A DNA stretch of 13,110 nucleotides. Origin: Syntrophaceae bacterium (lineage in GTDB: Bacteria > Desulfobacterota > Syntrophia > Syntrophales > UBA2185). The notes under the pieces are model-generated. The model was not told the DNA's origin, ran no database searches, and saw only the letters and a program-made list of their open reading frames with translations. A program made the translations under genes and the position numbers. Below, one piece after another: positions 1 through 6,372 of the stretch. Numbering within the stretch: position 1 is the first letter of the stretch; every line of letters starts with the position of its first letter. The stretch is from positions 1-13,110 of the forward strand of contig DNUI01000248.1 of NCBI GenBank assembly GCA_003508565.1, in the 5' to 3' direction.

Positions 1-563
1 ATACCCATGCAGGTATAAATTTTCTTCCGGTCGATTATCGGGGTTATGGGCGTTCTACCGGAAGGCCGACGGTTACAACCATGATGCGTGACTGCCATGT
101 TATTTTTGATTATGTAAAATGCTGGCTGCGGGAAAATGAGTATATGGGCCCCTTTATAGTAATGGGCAGATCACTTGGCAGCACTTCCGCGTGTGAGCTG
201 GCGTTTCACTACAGAGACGAAATTAACGGCCTTATTATTGAAAGCGGCCTGGCTTATGCCGGACCGCTGCTGCGGCTTCTGGGAATTACTATGGAATATA
301 TTGGCATTAGTGAAGACCAGGGATTTCGGAACCTCGATAAGATCGGGAGCTTTGATAAACCCACGCTCATTATTCATGCCGAGTGTGATCATATTATATC
401 TTTTACCGAGGGGAGGCGACTATTTGAAGCCTGTTCTTCTCGCGATAAAAGATTCCTGAAAATTCCTGGGGCGAACCATAATGATATATTTATCCATGGA
501 ATGTTGGAATATATGGAAGCGGTGAAATGGCTGGTGGGCAGAAGCGGTGAATCACGGGATTAA
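1..563 (+). CDS. Alpha/beta-hydrolase fold protein, 5' end outside the window
   Basis: The reading frame is open from the window edge (first full codon at base 3) to a TAA at 561-563, so the gene starts upstream; the ATG pair at 81-86 is internal, because the residues before it already match the fold. Just after the edge a DYRGYGRSTG stretch is visible, typical of the loop after strand beta-4 of alpha/beta hydrolases. The nucleophile elbow follows as GRSLGS (G-x-S-x-G). The acid and base of the triad are probably the Asp in HAECDH and the His in GANHND, in the expected order and spacing near the C-terminus. The likely role is a serine hydrolase of the Hydrolase_4/BEM46-like kind; the substrate cannot be told. 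It is separated from the pilus genes by two tRNAs and a terminator, so a functional link is not suggested. Confidence 0.85.
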   Translation, partial: THAGINFLPVDYRGYGRSTGRPTVTTMMRDCHVIFDYVKCWLRENEYMGPFIVMGRSLGSTSACELAFHYRDEINGLIIESGLAYAGPLLRLLGITMEYIGISEDQGFRNLDKIGSFDKPTLIIHAECDHIISFTEGRRLFEACSSRDKRFLKIPGANHNDIFIHGMLEYMEAVKWLVGRSGESRD

Positions 564-581
564 ATAAATTAAATGTTATCA

Positions 582-593
582 TACGTATACGTA
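582..593. repeat. 12-bp perfect palindrome
   Basis: TACGTATACGTA lies 19 bases after the hydrolase stop codon. It reads identically on both strands. It might be a regulator site or chance in AT-rich DNA. No gene start lies close by, and the tRNA promoter is more than 100 bases further on. Confidence 0.3.
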
Positions 594-712
594 ATTCAAT
601 ATGAGAATGTTCACGTTGCTTCACCTATACAGGTTCGCTTCTCCAAAATCCTTATTCTGCGGACTTGCTTTGAAAAAGAACAGGTCTCATTAAATTAAAA
701 AGCGTTTTTCTA

Positions 713-740
713 TTGACAAAACAAGTGAATTTGGTATACG
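713..740 (+). promoter_or_regulatory. Sigma-70-type promoter for the tRNA pair
   Basis: A perfect -35 hexamer TTGACA (713-718) is followed after 16 bases by TATACG (735-740) as the -10 box. The predicted start of transcription is near 747, a few bases before the mature 5' end of tRNA-Gly at 754, as expected for a stable RNA gene. Confidence 0.65.
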
Positions 741-753
741 AAAAAAACAATGA

Positions 754-828
754 GCGGGCGTAACTCAGGGGTAGAGTGCTACCTTGCCAAGGTAGACGTC
801 GACGGTTCAAATCCGTTCGCCCGCTCCA
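754..828 (+). tRNA. tRNA-Gly (anticodon GCC)
   Basis: The cloverleaf can be drawn in full. The acceptor arms GCGGGCG (754-760) and CGCCCGC (818-824) pair over 7 bp. The D arm contains AGGGGTA. The anticodon stem CTACC/GGTAG (779-783/791-795) encloses loop TTGCCAA with anticodon GCC at 786-788. The T arm carries GGTTCAAATCC. The discriminator is T825 and CCA (826-828) is encoded. It is followed after 7 bases by tRNA-Cys, so the two are almost certainly cotranscribed. Confidence 0.97.
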
Positions 829-835
829 TTTATTT

Positions 836-911
836 GGCGGCATAGCCAAGTGGTTAAGGCAGCGGTCTGCAAAACCGTTATTCATCGGTTCGAATCCGAT
901 TGCCGCCTCCA
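836..911 (+). tRNA. tRNA-Cys (anticodon GCA)
   Basis: The acceptor arms GGCGGCA (836-842) and TGCCGCC (901-907) pair fully. The anticodon stem GCGGT/ACCGT (862-866/874-878) holds loop CTGCAAA with anticodon GCA at 869-871. The T arm carries GGTTCGAATCC, and the encoded CCA is at 909-911. It is the second gene of the tRNA pair and is followed directly by an intrinsic terminator. Confidence 0.97.
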
Positions 912-919
912 AGAAATGT

Positions 920-956
920 AAGGAGTCCATTACAAGGACTCCTTTCCTGTTTTTCT
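920..956 (+). terminator. Intrinsic terminator of the tRNA operon
   Basis: A 9-bp stem (920-928 with 936-944, core AGGAGTCC/GGACTCCT) closes a 7-base loop and is followed by a T-rich tract (TTCCTGTTTTTCTT). It begins 9 bases after the encoded CCA of tRNA-Cys, so it ends the tRNA transcript. Confidence 0.9.
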
Positions 957-1434
957 TCAAACTCTATCTACCCAGAGCCTCCTTGCTTTTGATAATCAAT
1001 CATCTCGAGTGAAACGCTGGACCAAAAACATTGTGTTGTAACATGCGTCATGCCAGTATTTAAAATTGTGTAATGTTAATGAAATATTACCGATTTTTCT
1101 CCCATTTGTTGCAAAAAAAATTCAAGAGTTTATTTAACATTATGTTGTCGATAAATATCAGGATACAATTGATATGATTTCTCACAGAGTTTTAATTCCT
1201 TGTTGCTTCTTGGCATTTCCCTCGAACCCTTGAACATTCGACTCCTGGGGAAGATAGCGACATTTTCGAAGATCAACCGAATACACATATTTCATACTCT
1301 TGTACAAGATATGATTTTATTTCACAAATTAATAAAAAAATGTTGATTCAGTGCGAAAGGTATGTTATGTTCGAACCCCAGTTACATCAGGAACCTTAAC
1401 GCAAGGTCTTACCTTATGACCTCATGGAGGGCTT
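957..1434. other. AT-rich intergenic region, no convincing gene
   Basis: This stretch separates the tRNA terminator from the pilus operon. No coding frame has a believable start, ribosome site and protein. It contains a weak AT-rich hairpin at 1070-1090 (8 bp with one G-T pair) before a run of five T, and an interrupted palindrome AACAT-T-ATGTT at 1136-1146. A possible sigma-70 promoter lies near its end. No sequence with GG-N10-GC spacing for sigma-54 was found upstream of 1435. Confidence 0.6.
1343..1371 (+). promoter_or_regulatory. Possible sigma-70-type promoter of the pilus operon
   Basis: TTGATT (1343-1348) and TATGTT (1366-1371) are separated by 17 bases; each matches the consensus at four of six positions. 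It would give a leader of roughly 57 bases before the ATG at 1435. The AT-rich surroundings make chance matches likely, so this is a candidate only. Confidence 0.3.
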
Positions 1435-1698
1435 ATGATCATAGTCAAGGGGAAAACGTATTATACGATTGTTGATGCTGCGGAACGTTTAGGAGTTTCG
1501 GCAAAAACGATTAGGGATTACATTCATAAGGGTATTATTCCCGAACCTCCGGAAATAAAATACGGTATAAGAACATTACGGCATTTTCCGCTTGAATATA
1601 TTGATACGGCGAAAATTCATTTAGAGAATTTTCGAGACAGCAGGAATGAGAAGAGACGCAAAGAGATGAACCGTCCCAACGCTGTGAGAAGATCATAA
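1435..1698 (+). CDS. Small MerR/excisionase-type helix-turn-helix protein
   Basis: This 87-residue protein has a winged helix-turn-helix of the MerR type near its start: the TIVDAAERLGVSAKTIRDYI stretch (about residues 11-30) gives the two helices, and KGIIPEPP begins the wing. A second basic helix (HLENFRDSRNEKRRKEMNR) fills the C-terminus. There is no effector or metal-binding domain, so it resembles the isolated DNA-binding module of MerR-like or excisionase-like proteins. The ATG at 1435 is preceded by GGAGGG (1426-1431), spaced rather closely at 3 bases. A short inverted repeat (AGGTC/GACCT, 1404-1422) sits just upstream. It precedes the PilM-PilN gene by 34 bases on the same strand, so a role as operon regulator is reasonable but not shown. 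No prophage or integrase gene accompanies it, which speaks against an excisionase role. Confidence 0.8.
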   Translation: MIIVKGKTYYTIVDAAERLGVSAKTIRDYIHKGIIPEPPEIKYGIRTLRHFPLEYIDTAKIHLENFRDSRNEKRRKEMNRPNAVRRS

Positions 1699-1732
1699 TG
1701 AGAATGTAAATAACATAAAAAGGAATCCGGCA

Positions 1733-3592
1733 TTGTCAGGTATAAAAGATATCACTTCTACAGAAAAACTCCTTGATATCATTCGTAATAAAAAAGATGA
1801 TATTTCTTCTAAGCCTTTAGATACATCCACAATGGAAAAGAAGAGACTATTCAGATTCACTCCTTCTCAGATTGTACCTTTACAAAAGTCAATAAACGTA
1901 GGTGTGGACATCGGTCATGAATTTCTCAGAATGGTAAAATCAGAAAGATCCGGTGATAACAAATGGGAGTTGCTGGATTGCAAAAGCGTCCCATTACCGC
2001 ATATAGATTCCAGGTCATCACAGGAATTTATCAATTTCCTGAGGTCTGAGCTTAATGAATTTTGCGGTCCTAAAAAAGATATTAATCTGTGGGCTAATAT
2101 GTCGGCAGCGCGTGTGAATGTGCGCCACATCAGTATTCCAAAAGTACCGAAGAAACAGATTGAAAATGCCGTTTATTGGACAATAAAGAAAGAAACCCCC
2201 TTTGATGAAAAAGACACTGTATTCGATTATGAAATTCAGGGAGAAGTAACCGATCAAGGCGTAAGCAAATGGTTGACTATGGTGTATACTGCATCAAAGG
2301 AGGATATTGAGAACCAGAAAAGATTATTTTCCCAAATAGGGTTACCGTTAACAGGTATATCTATCACACCGTTTGCCATCCAGAACATATTCAAAACCGG
2401 CTGGATCCCTTCAGCAGTTGAGGGTACCGTTGCCAGTCTTTTCATCGGCAATAATTTTTCCCGTATTGATATTTATTCCAAGGGGAAACTCATTATGACC
2501 CGGGGGATAAAAGCTGGTGTAAATAGCATGATTGAATCATTAGTGGAGAGACTTTCAGGAACATGGCAGGAGAAGCCAGGAAAGGAAGGAAAACGAGCTC
2601 CATTAAGCGTGGAAGAGGTGAGGAAGGTACTGTTCAGCCTTAGTCCCGATTCTCCACGTTTATCAGAAGAAGATGTTGGTTTTGAGCTTACAGATGAAGA
2701 AAAATTCGAGGTCATCGTACCTGCCTTGGAAAGAATAGTCAGACAAACCGAAAGAACGTTTGAACATTATTGGACGAATCATAAAGAAGAAAAGATCGAC
2801 AAAATTTATGTATCTAGCGCCATGAACATTTCCAGGCTCATAGTAGAATACATCGGAGAGCAGCTGGATATGGAAAGTGATTTATTAGATCCGCTCAATC
2901 TTAAAAAGCCATATAACAGCAAGGAAGAAATAAGTGTTTCTGAAAGATTAGCATTGACTCCAGCTTTGGGACTTGCCATTTCCGATAATGCTTACACGCC
3001 GAACATGATATTTACGTTTAGAGAAAAAGCAAAAGCCACTGTCATCACGGGGGTTAATAGAATCATCTTGTCGGTTTTTATCTGTATTTTATTTATTGCG
3101 TCCGGCATTTTTATCTATCAGATCCAGGAATCACGTCAGAAAAAAGAAACCATAGCAGGGTTGGAGAAACAGTTGTTACAGTATAAACCCCGTATTGATC
3201 AACATGTGGTATCCCAGATTGTCACGGGTTACAGAAACGAGTATCAGATTTCCAAAGAGTACAATGATAGATACATCGGGATGGCTGTTCTCAGTGAAAT
3301 ATCTTCACTGACACCACCAAATATCCGCCTCGTTAGTCTTAAGACTAACCTGGGAGCGCCACCATCAGGCAAAGAACCTCCAAAGGAATCTAAAAAAGAT
3401 GAATTTAAAAATGTAATAGTGGAGGGTATTATTTTTGGTGATCGGAGAACACTTGAATCTTCTTTAGCTGGATATATTATGAAGTTGGAAGCATCGCCGA
3501 TGTTCTACCGGATTAATATCAAGAAGAACAGCATTGAGCCTTTTAAAAAGAATGAAGCCCTTCACTTTATTATCGGTATGAAAATAGGGTAG
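1733..3592 (+). CDS. PilM-PilN fusion protein (GspL/MshI-like pilus assembly)
   Basis: This 619-residue protein joins two parts that are usually separate in type IV pilus systems. Residues about 54-425 form a PilM/GspL-type actin-like cytoplasmic domain; its first nucleotide-binding loop reads GVDIG (57-61). A single transmembrane helix follows at about 444-464. Residues 465-619 form a PilN-like periplasmic part, with a short coiled coil and then a ferredoxin-like region (ISSLTPPNIRLVSL, then VEGIIFGDRRTLESSLAGYI). The layout equals GspL of type II secretion but is longer than the roughly 400 residues usual there. PilN normally binds PilM through an N-terminal INLLP motif. Here only a degenerate trace, MIFTFREK, stands before the membrane helix, as expected once the two are covalently joined. 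The start is TTG at 1733 with AAGGA 8 bases upstream; ATG 1832 (residue 34) is the alternative. It is the first machine gene of the operon. Confidence 0.85.
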   Translation: MSGIKDITSTEKLLDIIRNKKDDISSKPLDTSTMEKKRLFRFTPSQIVPLQKSINVGVDIGHEFLRMVKSERSGDNKWELLDCKSVPLPHIDSRSSQEFINFLRSELNEFCGPKKDINLWANMSAARVNVRHISIPKVPKKQIENAVYWTIKKETPFDEKDTVFDYEIQGEVTDQGVSKWLTMVYTASKEDIENQKRLFSQIGLPLTGISITPFAIQNIFKTGWIPSAVEGTVASLFIGNNFSRIDIYSKGKLIMTRGIKAGVNSMIESLVERLSGTWQEKPGKEGKRAPLSVEEVRKVLFSLSPDSPRLSEEDVGFELTDEEKFEVIVPALERIVRQTERTFEHYWTNHKEEKIDKIYVSSAMNISRLIVEYIGEQLDMESDLLDPLNLKKPYNSKEEISVSERLALTPALGLAISDNAYTPNMIFTFREKAKATVITGVNRIILSVFICILFIASGIFIYQIQESRQKKETIAGLEKQLLQYKPRIDQHVVSQIVTGYRNEYQISKEYNDRYIGMAVLSEISSLTPPNIRLVSLKTNLGAPPSGKEPPKESKKDEFKNVIVEGIIFGDRRTLESSLAGYIMKLEASPMFYRINIKKNSIEPFKKNEALHFIIGMKIG

Positions 3593-3601
3593 AGAACACG
3601 T

Positions 3602-4135
3602 ATGGACAAAATATATAAAATAATTCCGAAGCGAAGCCTCATATATTCTTTGATATGTCTAGGTGTTGTCCTCATACTATTTATCGCAGGAATCATTCCG
3701 GAGTATTTTTCTTTAGCACGTTTGGATCAGCAGATCAGAAGTATTCAATTTCAGATAGAGGAACACAAAAACCTTTATCCTATCTATCAAATGTTCCAGA
3801 ATAAAACTTCAACACAAGATCCCAGAAGCTTGCCTTTTCCCAAAAGAATCCCTCTTGCAAGGACACAGATGGATGATATTCCCGCGACTTTCAGAGAAAT
3901 AGCGAAGAAAGCGAATGTTGATATGGTTTCAGCTTCTCCCGATTTGAATTCTTTAGGAGGTGAATCCGGATTTCTTCCGATCATTGCAGTTATCAAGGGT
4001 GATTTTTTTAATTTCCGAAAATTTTTGATCGGACTTGGAGAAGTGCCCTGTCTGGATCGTATCGAAGAAATCCAGATACATCAGAATGAAGATGCTATGG
4101 AATTCAACGTGAAGGTCTGGCTGGTGCTTAGTTGA
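3602..4135 (+). CDS. PilO/MshJ/GspM-like inner-membrane assembly protein
   Basis: The protein has 177 residues with a short basic cytoplasmic tail, one transmembrane helix (about 13-34) and a coiled coil (about 35-60, LDQQIRSIQFQIEEHKNLYP). A periplasmic ferredoxin-like domain follows, seen in the pattern IPATFREIAKKANVDMVSASP and FFNFRKFLIGLGEVPCLDRI. This is the PilO layout: PilO pairs with PilN in the periplasm to form the alignment ring below the secretin. It lies 9 bases after the PilM-PilN fusion, where PilO is expected. ATG 3602 has only a weak ribosome site, so translation may be coupled to the gene before. Sequence identity in this family is always low, so the call rests mostly on topology and position. 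Confidence 0.8.
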   Translation: MDKIYKIIPKRSLIYSLICLGVVLILFIAGIIPEYFSLARLDQQIRSIQFQIEEHKNLYPIYQMFQNKTSTQDPRSLPFPKRIPLARTQMDDIPATFREIAKKANVDMVSASPDLNSLGGESGFLPIIAVIKGDFFNFRKFLIGLGEVPCLDRIEEIQIHQNEDAMEFNVKVWLVLS

Positions 4136-4178
4136 TGAGATACGAAGTGCGAGGATCAAGGTACAGGGATCTGGGGCG

Positions 4179-4694
4179 GTGAATAAGATGTCGATGCTGA
4201 ATAGAAGACAAATCATAATTCTTTTTGTAATGGTTGTTGCAGTATTCTATGGAGCGTATGAGTTAGTGATCGCACCACGCACAAAACAGGATGTGGTTGA
4301 TATAGGTAAAAAATCAGCAGAATTAGATACATTTATAAATGAGATTACTACGTACATGCCCAAGGGGTCACGCGCAACTTCCGATTCTTATATGATAAAC
4401 CGTGCGGAAGCACATTGGGTGCGTGATCCTTTTTATGAACGAAAATCATACAGGGAATGGGTGAAGGTCAAAGAACCGGCGAAAGCAGGAAGCGGAGCTC
4501 AGAAAATCATTTTTGATTATTCCGGGTACGTGAACATTAAAGACAAAAAAATTGCTGTCATTAATGGCGTTGAATACGAATCCGGTGATACTCTGGAGAT
4601 AGAAGGATATATTCTCAAGGGGATTTATCAGAATAAAGTCGTAATTGAAAATGTGAAAAGCAGATCACAATTTGACGTGTTGCTCCAGGAATGA
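4179..4694 (+). CDS. PilP/MshK-like (GspC-type) periplasmic linker protein
   Basis: The 171-residue product has one N-terminal transmembrane helix (about 11-31), a middle region containing W-x-x-DPFYE, and a C-terminal beta-rich domain (about 110-171). The pattern there, FDYSGYVNIKDKKIAVINGVEY then SGDTLEIEGYILKGIYQNKV, resembles the HR/PilP domain of GspC, PilP and MshK. That domain contacts the N0 domain of the secretin, whose gene follows directly. Unlike canonical PilP it shows no lipobox and seems held by a membrane helix, as in GspC. The start is taken as GTG 4179 (AGGGA at 4165-4169 upstream); ATG 4188, with GGGGCGG in front, is equally plausible and would shorten it by three residues. 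Its stop overlaps an ATG at 4691. Confidence 0.75.
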   Translation: MNKMSMLNRRQIIILFVMVVAVFYGAYELVIAPRTKQDVVDIGKKSAELDTFINEITTYMPKGSRATSDSYMINRAEAHWVRDPFYERKSYREWVKVKEPAKAGSGAQKIIFDYSGYVNIKDKKIAVINGVEYESGDTLEIEGYILKGIYQNKVVIENVKSRSQFDVLLQE

Positions 4695-4704
4695 GTAATT
4701 CGAT

Positions 4705-4714
4705 AAGGAGGGAG
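4705..4714 (+). promoter_or_regulatory. Strong ribosome binding site deciding the secretin start
   Basis: AAGGAGGGAG lies inside the frame that opens at ATG 4691 but has correct spacing (9 bases after AGGAGG) to an in-frame TTG at 4721. ATG 4691 itself has AGGA directly touching it, which is too close. The TTG is therefore the preferred start of the secretin gene. Confidence 0.6.
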
Positions 4715-4720
4715 AAGGCC

Positions 4721-6349
4721 TTGATTGATACATTTTGCAGAAAGAAATTACGGTGGCTGATATGCTTCACTGCCATGGCAATGTTTATTTCTGGATGTGC
4801 AACTGATGCCGTCACGAAAAAGGACCCCTTCTTTGAGAAATGGCAAACCATGGCCAAGACATCGGCAGGACATTCGCCGGCGGCAGTGACAAAGGGTTTA
4901 AGTGCTTCGGATATGGAACGAAGAAGTGAAGCGGGTCTTGGTGATGAGAGGGGAATAATAGCCGAAAAGCAACTTCCTACTACGAGAATAAACCTGAAAA
5001 TGCGCCAGGCCGATGTAAAGGCCGTTCTTAGATCTCTCGCCCGCATTGAAGGTAAGAATATATTGATAAAGAATGAAATCAAGGGTGATATCACCGTCGA
5101 TTTTAAAAATGTCCACTGGGATCAGGCATTCAGGGGTATCCTGCGTAATCAGGGTCTAAGTTATGTATGGGAAGGAGACATAATCCGGGTGCTGACACTC
5201 GAAGATATGGAACAGGACCTGAAAAGAAAAACGCAGGAACTGGGCATACGGCAGGTGGAGCCGCCACTTACCAGAGTGATCGATATCAGTTATGCCGATG
5301 CGAAAGGACTGAAGGACAACCTTCAGGAATTTCTCACGAAAGATAAAGAAGGCAAGCCTCGCGGGTCAATCCGGGTGGATGAGCACAATAATGCCTTGAT
5401 CATTCAGGCAATACGGGATGATTTGTCGAGGATGATCCCCATGATAGAAAAACTCGATAAACCTACCCCGCAGATTTTGATTAAGGCGAATATCGTGGAG
5501 GCGACGAAAGATACCGCCAGAAATCTCGGCATCCAGTGGGGTGGAATGTACAATCCTCGTGTGGGTAATCACGATATGTGGATAACTCCAGGCGGAACGA
5601 CTGCTGTGGGAAGTTCGCCGACTAATCCGATATCCGGCGGATATACACCCTCGTATGGTTCCCCTGGCTTGAGCTCTCAGGGTTTTGGTGTCAATTTCCC
5701 GGCGACTATGTCGGCGACCGGTGCGGGAGTATTAGGTATGATGTTCGGTACCATCGGAGGCAATATTCTGGAAGTTCAATTGAATGCACTTCAGAGTGAA
5801 GGGAAATTAAACATCCTGTCAAGCCCATCAATTACGACTCTGGACAATCAAAAGGCGTTTACGGAAAACGGAGCGAAGGTTCCTTATGTGACGGAAGAAG
5901 TGGGCAGTACCGGTGCAATCACAAGGGCAGTGAAATTCGAAGATGTCGTTCTCCGTCTGGAAATAACCCCCCATGTCATTGATGGTAAAAATCTCAAAAT
6001 GAAGATTCTTGTCAAAAAGGATGAGGTCGATGAGACGGAGACCCACAAGGTCCAGGGAAATCCTAGGATCATCAAGAAACAGACGGAGACGTCTCTCATC
6101 GTCCGGAATGGTGAAACGATCGTCATATCCGGATTAACGAAACACATATTGCAGGATTCTGATAGCGGCATTCCTTGGTTGAAAGATATTCCCGTCCTGG
6201 GATGGCTTTTCAAGGGAACATCTACAGGTCAATCCATGGAAGAGGTCCTCATTTTTATAACCCCTACGATTCTACCGGTCCAGACAGTGGCTGCTATTCC
6301 AGAGGGACCGGAGAAAAAGACAGAATCGACTCCGAACAAGGATGAGTGA
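4721..6349 (+). CDS. Lipoprotein secretin (MshL/PilQ/GspD-like outer-membrane channel)
   Basis: From TTG 4721 the product has 542 residues. Its N-terminus is a compact lipoprotein signal: basic CRKK, a hydrophobic core, then lipobox FISGC with Cys26. An STN/N0-type domain follows at about 87-160 (INLKMRQADVKAVLRSLARI), then an N1-like domain at about 183-250. The secretin core runs from about 250 to 525. It includes LNILSSPSITTLDNQKA, the conserved end IPWLKDIPVLGWLFKG and the strand EEVLIFITPTIL. A Gly/Ser/Pro-rich insert near the core start (PGGTTAVGSSPTNPISGG) may line the gate or cap. The lipid anchor implies self-piloting to the outer membrane, as in MshL. Length and place between the PilP-like and ExeA-like genes agree with MshL. 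ATG 4691 is the alternative start (552 residues). Confidence 0.93.
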   Translation: MIDTFCRKKLRWLICFTAMAMFISGCATDAVTKKDPFFEKWQTMAKTSAGHSPAAVTKGLSASDMERRSEAGLGDERGIIAEKQLPTTRINLKMRQADVKAVLRSLARIEGKNILIKNEIKGDITVDFKNVHWDQAFRGILRNQGLSYVWEGDIIRVLTLEDMEQDLKRKTQELGIRQVEPPLTRVIDISYADAKGLKDNLQEFLTKDKEGKPRGSIRVDEHNNALIIQAIRDDLSRMIPMIEKLDKPTPQILIKANIVEATKDTARNLGIQWGGMYNPRVGNHDMWITPGGTTAVGSSPTNPISGGYTPSYGSPGLSSQGFGVNFPATMSATGAGVLGMMFGTIGGNILEVQLNALQSEGKLNILSSPSITTLDNQKAFTENGAKVPYVTEEVGSTGAITRAVKFEDVVLRLEITPHVIDGKNLKMKILVKKDEVDETETHKVQGNPRIIKKQTETSLIVRNGETIVISGLTKHILQDSDSGIPWLKDIPVLGWLFKGTSTGQSMEEVLIFITPTILPVQTVAAIPEGPEKKTESTPNKDE

Positions 6350-6372
6350 CGGGGCAAAAAGGCAGGTTTAAA

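Noticed and set aside
652..960. Minus-strand open frame of 102 codons across both tRNAs
   Set aside because: It is the reverse complement of the tRNA genes; the GFEP and RTDLNRRRLP strings are the well-known false translation of tRNA loops.
776..1012. Plus-strand open frame of 78 codons starting inside tRNA-Gly
   Set aside because: It reads through tRNA-Gly, tRNA-Cys and the terminator; no ribosome site and no protein-like composition.
1070..1090. Hairpin before a T5 run as a terminator or small RNA end
   Set aside because: The stem is nearly all A-T with one G-T pair; too weak, and no transcript leading into it is evident.
1136..1146. AACAT-T-ATGTT as an activator site shared with the pilin upstream region
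   Set aside because: It shares only ACAT/ATGT letters with the pilin repeats, and no sigma-54 promoter lies at a fitting distance; common in AT-rich DNA.
1209..1225. TGGCATTTCCCTCGA as a sigma-54 promoter before the operon
   Set aside because: The GG is followed after 10 bases by GA instead of GC, and the site lies more than 200 bases from the first gene.
4615..5094. Minus-strand open frame of 159 codons over the secretin start
   Set aside because: It lies wholly opposite well-supported genes, has no ribosome site and shows no recognisable protein features.
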